A stretch of 64,000 nt of DNA from Leptodontidium sp. MPI-SDFR-AT-0119 (taxonomy: Eukaryota; Ascomycota; Leotiomycetes; Helotiales; Leptodontidiaceae), in the NCBI GenBank assembly GCA_020726505.1, contig JAHLEZ010000015.1, positions 434,001 through 498,000 of the forward strand. The letters run 5' to 3'. The position numbers and the translations under genes were made by a program. Within the stretch, counting starts at the first letter, position 1; each line of letters opens with the position of its first letter. The notes under the pieces were generated by a model, which had not been told where the DNA came from, made no database searches, and saw nothing but the letters and a program-made list of their open reading frames with translations. This document shows, one piece after another, positions 36,490 to 47,586 of this stretch.

Positions 36490-37430
36490 TCTCCAAAATA
36501 ATTGAATGGATCCCTGTAGAGACCAACTCTCTTGCTCTTCCGTACTCTCCTGCCTCACTTCAGCAGGTCCTCGATGTCTGCCGACTCATAGCCACGACCT
36601 ACTTGGTTGATATACCACTTTCAGCCGGAGGCCATGTCCACGTTTCGAACGTTTCAGGTGGCACCTTCACCTTCCCGACCTTACAAGCATGATACATCGT
36701 CCTCTGGACATTCGAAGCCCAATTGCTGTCTCTCCATCCTCCTGCACGCCAAAAGAACGGATACTGTCGAAATCTTCGACGCGACTCGAGCCTTGCGATT
36801 AGTTTCCTCTCGGAGCAGGGTCGATTACCAACTTTACTTGAAGATATCCTTCACTTTCCATTCCAATTCTGCACAAAACTTTGTCCCGAAGCCATCTTCA
36901 CATTCGATATTTGATACTGATGAATAACGCTAACACTGATCTCCTTCCAGGTATGGTCAGTTAATCTCAGAATTTAGCTAGGATCTGGCTCTAGCTGATC
37001 TCTTCCCATGCATTTTTTTTCTGATGTGAACCATGAGGTTAGACCAGTCACCTCAGGCCGCCGGCTAGTTCTCACTTACAACCTTATACGCACAACAACA
37101 GGACCAGCAGCAACCGCCGAAAGCGTCCATGAGGACTTGAGGAAACTCAAACGCCTATGCTCATGGTGGACCGCGAACCTCGATGACTACACCTGTCCTC
37201 AAAGTATGGCCTATCTGCTCGACCATCACTATACCGATGCTCGTCTCTAGTATGGTGAACTGAAAGGGGCATGAGTTTGACGTCGTTTCTCGGTTGAAGG
37301 ACGCTTGTGGAAGCTCAGGTGTCTACATGTGCTTTGCTAGCCTTGAACGAACGATGAGCGGCGATGTTGAATATGACTATGATGACGAAGACAAAGATGA
37401 TTACTATTCTACCTACTTATCTCCTATCTA
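36490..37430 (+). pseudogene. Decayed 2OG-Fe(II) oxygenase (prolyl-4-hydroxylase-like) relic
   Basis: Scattered plus-strand pieces match a common fungal 2OG-Fe(II) dioxygenase family. The clearest is at 37008-37250: FFSDVNHEVRPVTSG, then RRLVLTYNLI, then LRKLKRLCSWW, then YLLDHHYTDARL and a stop. The first part carries the second iron-ligand His and the 2OG-binding Arg region of the fold. Downstream, another frame continues with an LKG-like, VSRLKDACGSSGVY, FASLERT order that normally follows in one frame, so a stop and frameshifts interrupt it. A weaker piece (SLQQVLDVCRL, about 36553-36585) is upstream in a third frame, with several stops between. The gene cannot be expressed whole. Confidence 0.65.
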
Positions 37431-38414
37431 TCCAGGGCTTCCCCGCTTCCCCGCTCTCAGCTCAGCTTCCAGCTTCCAGCTTCGAACTTCCCCGCAGCTT
37501 CCAACTCCAATTCCAGCCGACAGCCAAGACTCTAGACTCTAGACTCTCTCCATCCTGGTGGCACCTAAGGGGATAGCAGCAACGGCTCAGTCCAAAGACG
37601 GAAATGGGAAATGTTCATGTCGAGATTTCGATATCGAGCTACCTATTCCACATAGTAACTTGTTACAGCGCTAAATTGTGGCGGGTGTTGAGTACACCTG
37701 CAAATTTCCAGTCAGTCGCTTATTTAGCGAGCAACACCCCCGAATACTTGCAGCATCCACCCTGTGCGATGCGACCAATAAATTTTGAGAAGAAAGATTT
37801 ACCACAAGATCACACGGAGAGCTCCATAAGCTAGACCTATTGTGCACTGCCAAGGGTAAGGCAAGGTGTGAGTTCAGTGTTGTGCGACACAATACCACTC
37901 TGGGTGCGTGCGCCTCGTCGTAGGATTTACAGATGTTGATTTGCCGACTCTGAGTGCCTCATTGGCTGACCGGAAAATTAATCCGAGAGTTCACTATTTT
38001 TGTTCCCCAATGCCGATCAAATGGCTCCTTTGGAGACGGTGCCACACTGCGGCTGAAAATCTTGACAACATTTGTTTGGCAGGCTTGAATCTAGGTGGAA
38101 GTTGTCATGATGTTTCAGTGATTTTGTGGATTGAGGCAGCGAATGTGCTTTGAGGGATCGGACTGGCTGGGAGCAGTTATTGCATTATATATCATGGGTC
38201 TACACAACATTGCAAGACGCATAGCGAACTTGGATTATCTTAGGACTTGACGCCCAACCTGGCTCTACCCCCTTTCCCACCCCTCATTAGGTATTTGACC
38301 TATATAGTAGGCCAGGATTTTCAACATCTCCCTCAGTAGGCATTCAATCGGCACTATCTACCCACTTTCTTCCATCCAACCAGATTTCTACCTACGATAT
38401 ATTCTAATAACCTC
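37431..38414. other. Intergenic region with possible relic debris
   Basis: About 1 kb before the secreted-protein gene. A short direct-repeat-like AGCTTCCAGCTTCC stretch occurs near 37460-37510. No motif-bearing frame was found. The last 150 bp contain TATATAG (38300-38306) and a pyrimidine-rich leader, the likely promoter of the gene at 38415. Confidence 0.4.
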
Positions 38415-39665
38415 ATGATTCTCATGATGATCCCCCACATTTATCTCTTAGCAGCGCTCGCTGTTACAGTCCCGGTGCTCTGCTCCCCGGTCGACATTCT
38501 GCCTCCTGTCGGCTTTCACTTCGTCGACTGGTGGACAAGTCAAGCTTTCGCATGCCCTCTGTGGAGAGGGACTCTTCCTATCGGTGCACACGAATCGACC
38601 TGCAGCAACATCTGGACCCGCACACATACTAAGGCTTCTATGACCGCAAGATTGTACCAAGTGCCAGGATCGTGGCAGACAGCTCCGCGGTACAGCGAAA
38701 TCGTCAACGGGGTCGACGACGCCATCGAGAAGGGGTTGAACATCTTCGGCTCCTTCGCGGGGCCCCTGACCATAAACATCGGCATTCTCAGCGGACTGCT
38801 CGGCAGCAGAGTCCAGGTAGATTACGACAACAACATAAAGAACCCGTGCTACATTCTCATTGGCTTCCCAGCAGAATGGAATAATATCCCGCTGTTGGCG
38901 ATTCAAAAGGATGTCATCCAGGGCATGTACCAGTGCGTTGAGCAGTTCCACCACCCCGCCGTCGGCACCTGGACCGACGGGAACACATGGTGGCGTAAGG
39001 GGGTCGCGCGGTACTTCGACGGACTCGCATACCCAGCCACCAGCGCCATCATGAACAACGGACTCTACCCCGAAGAGTACCAGAAGAGTTTGGCGCTCTT
39101 CAAGAACGATGATGCAGCTGCGCTCTTCTTCCACTTCGCGGACGGCGCTGGCTGGAGCCCTGCAGACGTGAGCAACTGGGTGAAAACCCACGCGAACAAG
39201 AATTCTTATGACGAGGAGCGCCAGGCCTTGTCAGGGGACGCGAAGATAGTGCCTCTCTGGCATAAATTCAATCTTGCCTTTGTTGACAACACTATCAAAT
39301 ATCCTGGTGGACAACAAATCCTCAACAGGCTCGGAGGGCTACCGGGAACTGTTTACAGTGCCGTGGATCTGGCCCCCGGCGGTTCTTACTCTAAGACATT
39401 TGGCGTTGACTCCTTCCGGGCTCAGAGGTTGGTGTTTCCCATCAGAGCAGGCCAGTCCATGCGTGTCTCGACAGAGTTGGAGGATGGGATCGAGTGGAGC
39501 ATCCGTAAAGCAGGCACAACAACATGGAACAGTGGGAATAGAGGAAGGAGTGTTAATATTGCTGCTGCAGCTGGCTCCAATACCAATTACGAGATTGTCG
39601 TTAGCTCAACATCGAACGATGCCGGTGGCTTTTATGGCAAGGTTCTGATGTCGAGAACCGCATGA
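38415..39665 (+). CDS. Secreted protein, gluzincin-like but without an intact HExxH
   Basis: A single exon of 416 aa. A signal peptide is clear: hydrophobic core IYLLAALAVTVPVLC with cleavage expected after about residue 24. The middle region resembles the catalytic core of gluzincin-type metallopeptidases: a CVEQFHHPAVG segment where HExxH would lie, followed about 15 residues on by TWWRKGVARYFDGLAYP, the position of the usual WWxEGxAeYf glutamate helix. The zinc-binding Glu/His pattern is not preserved, so it is probably a non-catalytic relative. The C-terminal about 110 residues look beta-rich, like a pre-peptidase C-terminal or carbohydrate-binding module. GC content is higher than in the flanking DNA. 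The family name is not certain; the coding call is. Confidence 0.85.
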   Translation: MILMMIPHIYLLAALAVTVPVLCSPVDILPPVGFHFVDWWTSQAFACPLWRGTLPIGAHESTCSNIWTRTHTKASMTARLYQVPGSWQTAPRYSEIVNGVDDAIEKGLNIFGSFAGPLTINIGILSGLLGSRVQVDYDNNIKNPCYILIGFPAEWNNIPLLAIQKDVIQGMYQCVEQFHHPAVGTWTDGNTWWRKGVARYFDGLAYPATSAIMNNGLYPEEYQKSLALFKNDDAAALFFHFADGAGWSPADVSNWVKTHANKNSYDEERQALSGDAKIVPLWHKFNLAFVDNTIKYPGGQQILNRLGGLPGTVYSAVDLAPGGSYSKTFGVDSFRAQRLVFPIRAGQSMRVSTELEDGIEWSIRKAGTTTWNSGNRGRSVNIAAAAGSNTNYEIVVSSTSNDAGGFYGKVLMSRTA

Positions 39666-40754
39666 ATCGAGGATGTGCTACGACTGGGTAGTACGGTTAG
39701 GAGCAATGCTCATGTTTCTTTGGAAGGTAGCTTCAGCTGGGAAATCATTGGAGATTCAGAACTTAAGTCGTATTAAACAGGGGAGGGGGGTGGGGTGGGA
39801 GTAATGTACGCAAGATGAGGGTTGGGTTATATTCTCTCATAGGAGCAGATTTAATTTTTTGATTTCATTCGCCAGGAGTTAACGCAAAGCTTGTGAGATC
39901 AAGGTAAGGTGAAATTAGACAAGTTGGCAGTAGATGTCAGGTGCAGACTCTGATTTTAAGAAGTGTAGTCGAGCGGACTAGTGATACCCTCGGTCAAGGT
40001 CCCCCGATATTCGCCGGGCTCCCTAAGGGTATACAAAGTAGTCCCCATTGAACGGCGGTTTCCTCTTCATAAATTGTCCTATTCTAGAATTGAACCTGTA
40101 ACAGTTGTATCTCATTGTCCTTTGATCCTCACATTGGAAATGTGCTTAATACAGCTTACGTTGCGCCGGGAAAATCAAAGCCTGTGCTGGATTACGAATG
40201 ATACCGTATCTCGCGCAACCCGGAATCTGGCTAGATAGACCTCTCAGAAGGTTTCCAGGCCAATTCGTACATCGCGAGGGTTTCAGGGCGGGCTCGGCTA
40301 GTATTTCAAAATAGTAATATTATCACGTGAGTTGAATTAAATTGTTGAAGGATGCCAGGAATGAGAACGTCAGAGTCCATGATTTTCATGTTACCCAAGA
40401 GGTATCGATACTGCTTTAAACTTCTTTCCATCTAACTTTTTTTTCTTTCTGTTTCTCTCCGCGGAGAAGCTGCGTCTGAATGGACAACCAGAGACATGAC
40501 CTTAGCAACCCGTTCAGTCAGGCTAACGATAATTCTCAAAGGCGCTTTGTCTGCTCAGAGTTTAATAAAGAACGTCGACAACGAAGTCAAGACCCTCTTG
40601 AAAGTTGTCGAAAAGCCCTCTCGTCAAACCGGCACCGCCGAATAACTCAACCTGTGGATCACCAGGAAGGCCTACTAAAGGAACTCTTACCATCTAGTGA
40701 GATATTTTCTCTACCGCTTCTAGAAGTATAGTTGAGCTTGGCTATTCTGAAATC
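39666..40754. other. Intergenic region, no supported gene
   Basis: About 1.1 kb between the secreted-protein gene and the MFS relic. A plus-strand frame at about 40460-40644 (reading MTLATRSVRLTIILKGAL and onward) ends in a stop and is followed by further stops. It may be a remnant, but no family is recognised. Confidence 0.4.
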
Positions 40755-41990
40755 CTATATCAATGATCCAGTCTCCCATCTTGGAATCCCCTCTTGACTT
40801 CGTTCTTGAACCTTCTTGCTAGCCTCCTGACCCTGCCTCTCCGCTTCAGTAACAAACGTCTTGAACGATCTCGCAGGGACACGCTTCATATACAGCTCAT
40901 CCAATTCCTCGTACGACCAACCCGCTGTCTCTGGCTGATAGATGAACACATATATAAAGCACAGAACTGACATCGCCAAATATGAACGCAATCTATATCT
41001 GTCAGCAGAGAAGAGAGAGTTGAAGTGAAGGACATACCTTTGCTCCAAGGTTAGCCTTGTCAGGATTGAACAAATACGGCAGCACCAAGCTCCACAATGT
41101 ATACCAAGTATTCTGCACCGCAACCACTATCGCAATAGTCTTCACCCTTAATCTGGACGTCGCATTCTCCGTCAGGATCGCGTATGCAGTAGCGCCAATC
41201 GTCATGTTGTAAAAGAATCCGTAGACAATCATGAAAGCTATGCAAGCCTTGATACTCGGGACAATTACAACAGCAGCAACATCACCACACAACATCAGGA
41301 TCAGAGTGAGAAGCCCAACGCCCCAAAGCGTGAGATTTCGACGTCCAATACGATCGATTAGGGACCACAAGGGGGCTGATCTCTCCGATATATGTTGGGC
41401 ATACGGCGGCTGGAACTCCTACTGCTAACCCATTGACAACTTTCCTTGTAAAGAAGAGTTCGTTGGTTGTAGAGACGAATTCCATGGTGACGGAGCCAAA
41501 TGACAGGGCAAGGAATGCCATGACAGTCTTCTTGCGGCCAATGAGATCAGCGAAGAACCCAGCTGTCAGAGCACCGATTGCTGTTCTGGGATTTTATTAG
41601 CGCTCATAATCAGTCATCTCAGGGGAGCAACTTACGATGCAACGGGGCCACCACTGAAAGCAGCCTGCTGTTTTGCTGGAAGGACATAGCTGCCGTTTGC
41701 CAGATATCCAAAATCCTTCCGGAACTGTGGGATCCTAATGACAATCCCAGAAGCCTGGTTCTCGAAGCTCACCAAAAGTGTCAGCCAGATATCAAAAATG
41801 CACCAAGCGAATGCCCATGAGTTTTGTTTAATCGCTTGAAGTTTAGTCATCTCATGATCCTCCTAGTTAACAAGATGTGCCACTGTATCATTGTCAGCGA
41901 CTTTATCATGAGTCGCGGTTATATCCTTTTCTGGATCTATGGTTTCGTTTGGACTTGGTATACGAAAGACTGTATTGTTTTCGGATATCT
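40755..41990 (-). pseudogene. MFS sugar transporter relic with internal deletion
   Basis: Minus strand. N-terminal pieces are fine: MTKLQAIKQNSWAFAW (from 41850), TM1, then across a GTAAGT...CCCAG intron (41586-41635) FADLIGRKKTVMAFLAL and CPTYIGEISPL, the end of TM4. At about 41366-41378 the sequence jumps, with a frame change, to SLIDRIGRRNLTLWG, which in this family lies after TM8. About 200 residues are thus missing. The C-terminus then continues normally through another intron to PETAGWSYEELDELYMKRVPAR and a stop at 40755. An in-frame TAG at 41863-41865 also separates an upstream N-terminal extension from the MTKLQ start. The ancestor was a maltose/hexose-permease-type transporter. The deletion removes the core of the channel, so no function is expected. 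Confidence 0.85.
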
Positions 41991-42029
41991 GACTGTAAAC
42001 GCGAACGGCTACTCTGTTGATTGAGATAT

Positions 42030-43300
42030 AGAGAGCCTCGAGGCGGTGAGACTTCGACGGGTCAGATTGGAAGTGATGTTCAAAATCTAGGCCCCCCAGA
42101 GCCGGAATTGAGGCAAGCTTTATAGACGCTCGAAAGCAAGCTGGTACGCCAAGCCTGTCAGGCTCACGCTTAAGTAGGCGGCCTGATACATCCTGTACTT
42201 CGGTCAAATCCTTTGGGGAGGCCCGTCAACAAGGAGCGAGGGTTACAAGGTGGCGCAACAACGGCAATAGGGGTCGGGACTTGAAACGTTATGCCCAATC
42301 CAAATGGCCATCATGTTCATCTGCCACAAGGACATCCCTCGGGCGTTTGAACGTTGGTTGTGTGCCATTCGAGACAAGCACCTTCTCACCTCGGTAAACA
42401 ACCTAGTTCGTTTCAGAGAAGAATGTGCGCGACATTCCTGGCTACCACCAGACTTCGTACCACTGGGACGACAGGAATCGACTAGAAATTGAACATCTTG
42501 CGTGTGATAATGGAGTAGTATATTTTGACACACGGCTTGCTTATATGACCATAGATTTGGTTGCACCGCATCGGCTGTTTTAAGTGCCACCTCATTTACT
42601 GCAATCCGTCCGAACCCACCTTTAACTCCACTGTTAGCTACATGTAACAGTCCTTGCATATAGCACTGCAAGCTGCACCTACCATATTTAGAGTGAAGAC
42701 CGTCCATATCCTGATGAGAAATGATAGTAAGAACCCTACGTGTTCTCCATAGTGAGGTAATACCAGCTAGACGAGGACTGGGGATTTTCGAAAGTGGCGA
42801 GAATTGCACTCGGTATACTGTGTGTTATTGTGTTCTGGGATTACAAGACGAAGCACGAAGAACGCTGCTACCACTGTACGACTTGACAACATGTACTGAG
42901 CAGCGGTTGTGCACGAGCAGTAAAAGCATCCATGAAGGGCAGAGCAGAGATGCTTGGTATTGATGTTCATTCTATCGTCAGAGGCAGTTGTTTCCAACTC
43001 CGACAATTTATTCGGCGCTAAGATATTGATTGGTTTAAGAGCTCCCCTCTCTCATGTTGTTGTTCGCTCGCTTGCTGCATTGGGTCGTGGGTGGATGGCG
43101 ATCCGGGGCACCGCAGACGCAGCTACTGTACTACCCCATGCCCGCAACCAGCAAGCCACTGGGTAGCGCGGGGTGGCCAAGCTCTCCTAGTTCCTATACC
43201 CCACATGAGAATAAGGGAGGCTGTACTCCACACATCTGCTGAAGATCGAAGTCTCCCATACACATGACCTATGTATCCGGTCTCTGGTGCTACTCTAATT
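42030..43300. other. Gene-poor segment
   Basis: About 1.3 kb with no supported gene. The plus frame 42304-42492 (MAIMFICHKDIPRAFERWL...) has a protein-like composition but no neighbours in phase and no known motif. The minus frame 42243-42809 overlaps it and looks like its shadow. Confidence 0.35.
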
Positions 43301-43309
43301 AATTGCACA

Positions 43310-43530
43310 CCTGTCGAACCTTGTTTTATTGTTGCTCATAAGCGAGGAAACTAAGCATCAAGTATATTATCGAAATTATATTTCAATACTATCGCACAGG
43401 CACGGCCAATTTCTTGCTTAGCATTATACTTCGCTTAATTAGGGTATTACTACTGCATATCACTTTTAAGAGATTAATTAGTTCTTTTAATTTACTTTTG
43501 TAATTTAGATCATAATTAATTACTTTGATT
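43310..43530. repeat. AT-rich island, RIP-like
   Basis: About 220 bp are strongly AT-rich with many TTAATTA, AATTA and TTTAA words, unlike the balanced composition on both sides. In Pezizomycotina such islands are usually remains of repeats mutated C-to-T by RIP. It ends exactly where the truncated feruloyl-esterase frame begins. No transposase motif survives. Confidence 0.5.
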
Positions 43531-43539
43531 GGGGATTCG

Positions 43540-43803
43540 ACCTTGCTTATCTCAGCGAGAAGGGCAATTCGAGACCAGTTCGTGAAGAATAACGGGTGTA
43601 CTCCTCAGACAAGTGAAACTCAGTCTCCAAGAGGCAGTCACACGAACGTTGTTTACAAAGGCTGCTCAGCTGGTTACCCCCTCACCTGGGTCCCGTATGA
43701 GAATAACCAGAACACTGGACATGTCCCCGCTCCAGTAGATACTGGCGCCACTTCATCCTTTACTCCGGGGAACAATTGGGATTTCTTTTCGCAATTCAAT
43801 TGA
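43540..43803 (+). pseudogene. C-terminal stump of a CE1 feruloyl/acetylxylan esterase
   Basis: The frame reads ARRAIRDQFVKNNGCTPQ, then VYKGCSAGYPLTWVPY, then VDTGATSSFTPGNNWDFFSQF and a stop. This is the usual end of secreted carbohydrate-esterase family 1 feruloyl esterases, including the GCSxGYPVTWV-type segment and the terminal SFTP..xWxFFSQF. Everything upstream, including signal peptide and nucleophile Ser, is absent: the sequence turns into the AT-rich island. No start codon lies in the proper place. It is a truncated relic, not a gene. Confidence 0.8.
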
Positions 43804-44145
43804 TCTGTATTTCTCATTGGAGAAGCATACGACATTGTCTTTGTTTTCATTGAAGGAGAAACCTTTTGTGCTGCCGTGGGTTGGAGATGACAATCACAAC
43901 ACACGATCATGAAATGAACAAAAAATCTTAAAATACCAAGAACTACTCGGGGGAGTTGACGGAGAACAAAGATAATCTACTCCTATTCAATTCTATGAAC
44001 CTACTACAACATTATGTAAGAAGGTGTGGAGTCAGCTAAAGTATTGGTTCAGACGCTGCAAAATACAACACGAAACCCTCAAATCCCGCAACTCACGCTA
44101 AAGCAGAATCAACGCAATACGTATCATCAGCAAACAAGAAAAGTC
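43804..44145. other. Short intergenic gap
   Basis: About 340 bp between the esterase stump and the 3' end of the minus-strand gene. It presumably contains the latter's 3' UTR. No coding signal seen. Confidence 0.4.
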
Positions 44146-45234
44146 TCAGCAGTTTGAGGATCGCTCCATCTTCAAACCGTTAGGTAAGACAATTGGCTTC
44201 AAGAACTTCCCTTCCTCTGCCACCCACACCCACTTCTCTCTGTCCTCAAACTTGCGGTAGAGCTGCTTTCCACGCGCATCAAACTTGTCGGCATACACTC
44301 TATCAAGTTTTGCAACAACTCCCAGGCACGAGTTTGCCTCCTTGATACCGTTTGCCATCGTTCTCTCCTGCCATTGGGGACAGATCAAGCCATCCTCAAT
44401 ATGTGCAATGGTGCCAATCCCACCTTCATCGGGTCTTGCGTTGGGCCTGATGGGACAGGTTACTGCAGCGTACTTCAGGTGCTTGAATCCAGAGAAGAAT
44501 AGACTGAACTTCTGTGGATACCAGTAGTAGAGGTTTGTGGAGGTGGGACGGCAATCGAGTGTGACAGATGTGACGGAGGTTGCGAGATTTGCGGTAATGG
44601 CAAGGTCGTTGAGTGACATCGGGTTGCGGTTCCGGACTACCTTCATATCGATCCATCTGAGAAGCGGATGAAGAGTAATGTTCTCACTGGAAATGGTTAG
44701 CAAGGCTTCAACTACGCTTAAGGCACCAAAAGAGACCTACTCAATCATGATCTTGACCTTCGTAATGGTGGCAATGGCCTCTGGCTTCATGTCCAAGAAA
44801 CTCCAGTTGTTCTTTGCGTGTAGAACGTATGTGTGGTTTTGCTTGTACCATGCGGCTATACAATCATCGTATATGAGATCCTCTGTTCTGACTGCCTTGA
44901 TGAGAGCTGGTATCTTTCCGGTCCACTCGTCGCTGAGGGCACGGCTGAAGATCATTTCGCGGAGTTCTGCTGGGAGCTTGTCGAAATTGGACTTCTTCTT
45001 GCCATTTGTGGCATCTGCCAATAGATGGTAAGGTGTTAAAGGCGTTCGAATCAACTCCGAGTCGAGGAATCCCAGTGACGCACTCCGACCCTGTCTTCTT
45101 GGAGGGTCAATGTCGAATGGCGATCTGCCTTTGCGAGGACGAAACTCCCCACGTTGAGGTGGAGTCTCGGGCATGTTGCGCAGTTGGGGCATATTCATGG
45201 AGCGGCGGTAGAGCGGTAGGTTATTGTGCGCCAC
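44146..45234 (-). CDS. Unnamed fungal family protein, paralogue of 35233-36259
   Basis: Two exons (44741-45234 and 44146-44686; intron GTAGGT...TTCCAG, 54 nt, phase 2) give 344 aa. The first about 80 residues are Pro/Arg-rich and probably disordered. The domain then begins FDKLPAELREMIFSRAL, continues to KNNWSFLDMKPEAIATITKVKIMI and is cut by the intron exactly where the paralogue at 35233 is cut. The C-terminal half has a LDCRPT strand-like region and ends EKWVWVAEEGKFL plus a short tail. The role is unknown. The conserved hydrophobic opening is reminiscent of F-box-like domains in fungal 2EXR neighbours but lacks a firm signature. Confidence 0.82.
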
Positions 45235-45988
45235 TGCTGGAGTTCAGTTTGGTTTCGCTTAACCTCGTCGCGATCTGCCTCCGGTTTTCTGGGATGCTAG
45301 ATTTCGCAAGGAGCTAGTCCCGAGATCAATATTTTCTTGACGCCTCTGATTTCTTTTGAAACCCTAGCCTGTTGATATAGGAGAACAACAAGCCTTAAGA
45401 GGGAAGACTCCAACTCAAGATCGCAGTCAAAGACCAACAACCCTATCTTTGGATCTTTGCTGACATGCAATTCCTTGAAAGCCTGTAAAGCTTGTGACTA
45501 TTCCCATTTGCGCGGATCTCTGCGAGATAAAAGTTGAAAGCAAAGACGACCAACATGAATGGAGATTTGGCTTTCTGTGAACGTGGCCGCGCGCAGCAAG
45601 ATGCCTCCTTCAGGTTTGCTTTTCGCAGTGAGGAAGGCAAGAGGAAACTTCGTTTGTGCCAATGAGAGTTTGGGGTTACCAGGCAACTCTCCATATCAAT
45701 CCAAAGAAGGAGATAGAGGATCTCGAAATCTTTGATTGGGGGTTGTGGTTGCGATGGGCTTGTCGAACTGTGTTTTTCATAATAAATTTGTTGTGCGGAA
45801 GGTGCGATGCGGCATTGAATACCAGGCGCGATTCAAGGTCAATTGTAGAAGGTGAGCACGGCAGCCTCAATCTGTTAAATTCAATTGTGGGTACTCTTAC
45901 TGTCAATTGCTCTTATCGTCGAAGGTTGAGACGATTGTCCATCGAATGTTTTCGAATAGGGTAAATCTTGGCACCTCCTGTTTACTAT
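45235..45988. other. Intergenic region between unnamed gene and SDR
   Basis: About 750 bp: promoter of the minus-strand gene at 44146-45234 on one side and the 3' flank of the SDR on the other. No motif-bearing frame. Confidence 0.4.
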
Positions 45989-47097
45989 TTACTTTCTTAC
46001 CGAGAACCCCTTTAATTCCCCACCATCATGCGCAGTATTCTCCCAAATATCCTTGAAAGCTAATCTATCATCTAACATCTTCTTAGACTTATTCAAAGTC
46101 CTTTCTGCATTATCCATACTAAGAACTAAGCGCAAATGCTCCTCTTTTCCCTCGCCTCTTACAGTGCCTGTCAAGACTTCAAAGATGCCTTGGCAGCCTT
46201 TGTTGACGTCGCTTGCTGCTTTGAAGGTCCGCTCTTCAGGGGGGATGTTAAAATGGCTTAAGAATTGGCCGAGAGGAGTGCCGTTGTATGCTAATGTTAT
46301 CTGCTGGGTGGGGATCACTGCGTTGATCATGTTGGTCGTGAATGCACCTGGCTGGACAATCAGGACGCGGATACCGAAGGGAGTAAGTTCTTTGACCACT
46401 GGTAGACAAATATTAGCAGACGCTCCTTTCGATATTTTCCTTAGACCGATTTCAAAGATCTGATAATGAATTGAGGATTTTTCTTAATGTGGTCGCTTAC
46501 AGCATTCAGAGAGACCCTCAAGTGCGAATTTCGACGCAGCGTACAACCCCATGGAGGGCAATGGATCGATGCCAGCTCCACTAGAGATATTGACAATTGT
46601 TCCGCTTTTCTGGGCACGCATATACGGGATGACAGCTTGTGTGAGTTTCAAAGGGCCGAAGAAGTTGGTTTCCATTACAAGATGGGCTTCATCATGACTA
46701 TCCCCCCAGAAAGGGGTGAAAGTCAGTAAGAAATTCGTTTAAGCTGAGGGAAATGTACAGAAAGTACCAAACAGTAGAGGATTAGAATATACCTGAAATC
46801 TTCAACAGCGCCAACGATACTCATTCCAGCACAATTGACCAACACATCGATGCGCCCAAATCTGTCAATAGCTTCTTTGACGAGGGATTGGTGAGCTGGG
46901 AGACGCGAGCTGACGTCAAAGGGGAGCCAGATACCACCGAGTTGTTCGACGTTCTTCACGAGCTCCGGTGTGCGCGAAGGAGTGCGAGAGGTTGCGATCA
47001 CTTTGTGGCCTGCTTTGAGGGCGATGAATGTAAGAGCTTCACCAAAGCCTGAGGAGCAGCCTGTTATGAGCCAGATGAGAGGGGTTGGTGGAGACAT
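45989..47097 (-). CDS. Short-chain dehydrogenase/reductase, classical type
   Basis: Three exons (46793-47097, 46501-46697, 45989-46398) give 303 aa. Classical SDR features are all present: [10 protein letters not shown] (cofactor loop) after a short N-terminus, VNCAGMS for the NAG motif, NISSGAG with the catalytic Ser, and [10 protein letters not shown] with the Tyr/Lys pair. After the motif come [13 protein letters not shown] and a C-terminal substrate-binding part. The TGxxxGxG variant with Phe (SSGFGE) is usual in fungal reductases annotated as oxidoreductases acting on aldehydes, ketones or retinol-like substrates. The substrate is unknown. It stands alone between a gene of unknown role and PEX1, so no pathway can be inferred. 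Confidence 0.92.
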
Positions 47098-47586
47098 TGT
47101 GATGAAGGCTGGGGGTTTTTAATCTGGGATTGAAGGCTGGTAGCTGTCTTTGGATTGTTTCTTGGGATCTTTTGTTCTCTCTGAGTAGTTTTGTGATATA
47201 TATAATGCAGCATCTTCAAGTGTTTATGGCAGCGGAGGGTGGACGGACGCTCGGGATTTAGAGGCTCATCCGCCAAGAAGCATGGAAGCACACACCTTGA
47301 TTTGAAATGCGGCGAAAACAAGCTGGGTTAGCTGAGCCATTCGTTCTAGATTAAACCTCCCTTGAAATTTGTGCGGCCGACAGTGCTACTGCCTTGATGG
47401 TCAAGGTTGACGGAGATAAACAATTTTACTTCGTAAATCCGTGAAAGAGCGGATCGTAAGATTGTTTCGTGAGATGCGTTTGACATACAATAGCAACGAG
47501 ACAGGAGCGCGGCGAGATGTCTTTAGAAGCAAGGAGCATAGTGATACATGTTAAAAATTTTGCTAACTCCAGATGTCATGAACATA
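47098..47586. other. Promoter side of SDR and 3' side of PEX1
   Basis: About 490 bp. TATATATAA (47197-47205) lies about 100 nt upstream of the SDR start on the minus strand and may be its TATA element. Nothing else is recognised. Confidence 0.45.

Noticed and set aside
38448..39191. 247-codon minus-strand ORF
   Set aside because: Antisense to the secreted-protein gene; Val/Arg/Asp-rich shadow caused by high GC at third positions.
43161..43250. GTAGCGCGGGGTGGCCAAG, resembling a tRNA D-arm start
   Set aside because: No matching anticodon, T-arm or acceptor 3' strand follows within tRNA length.
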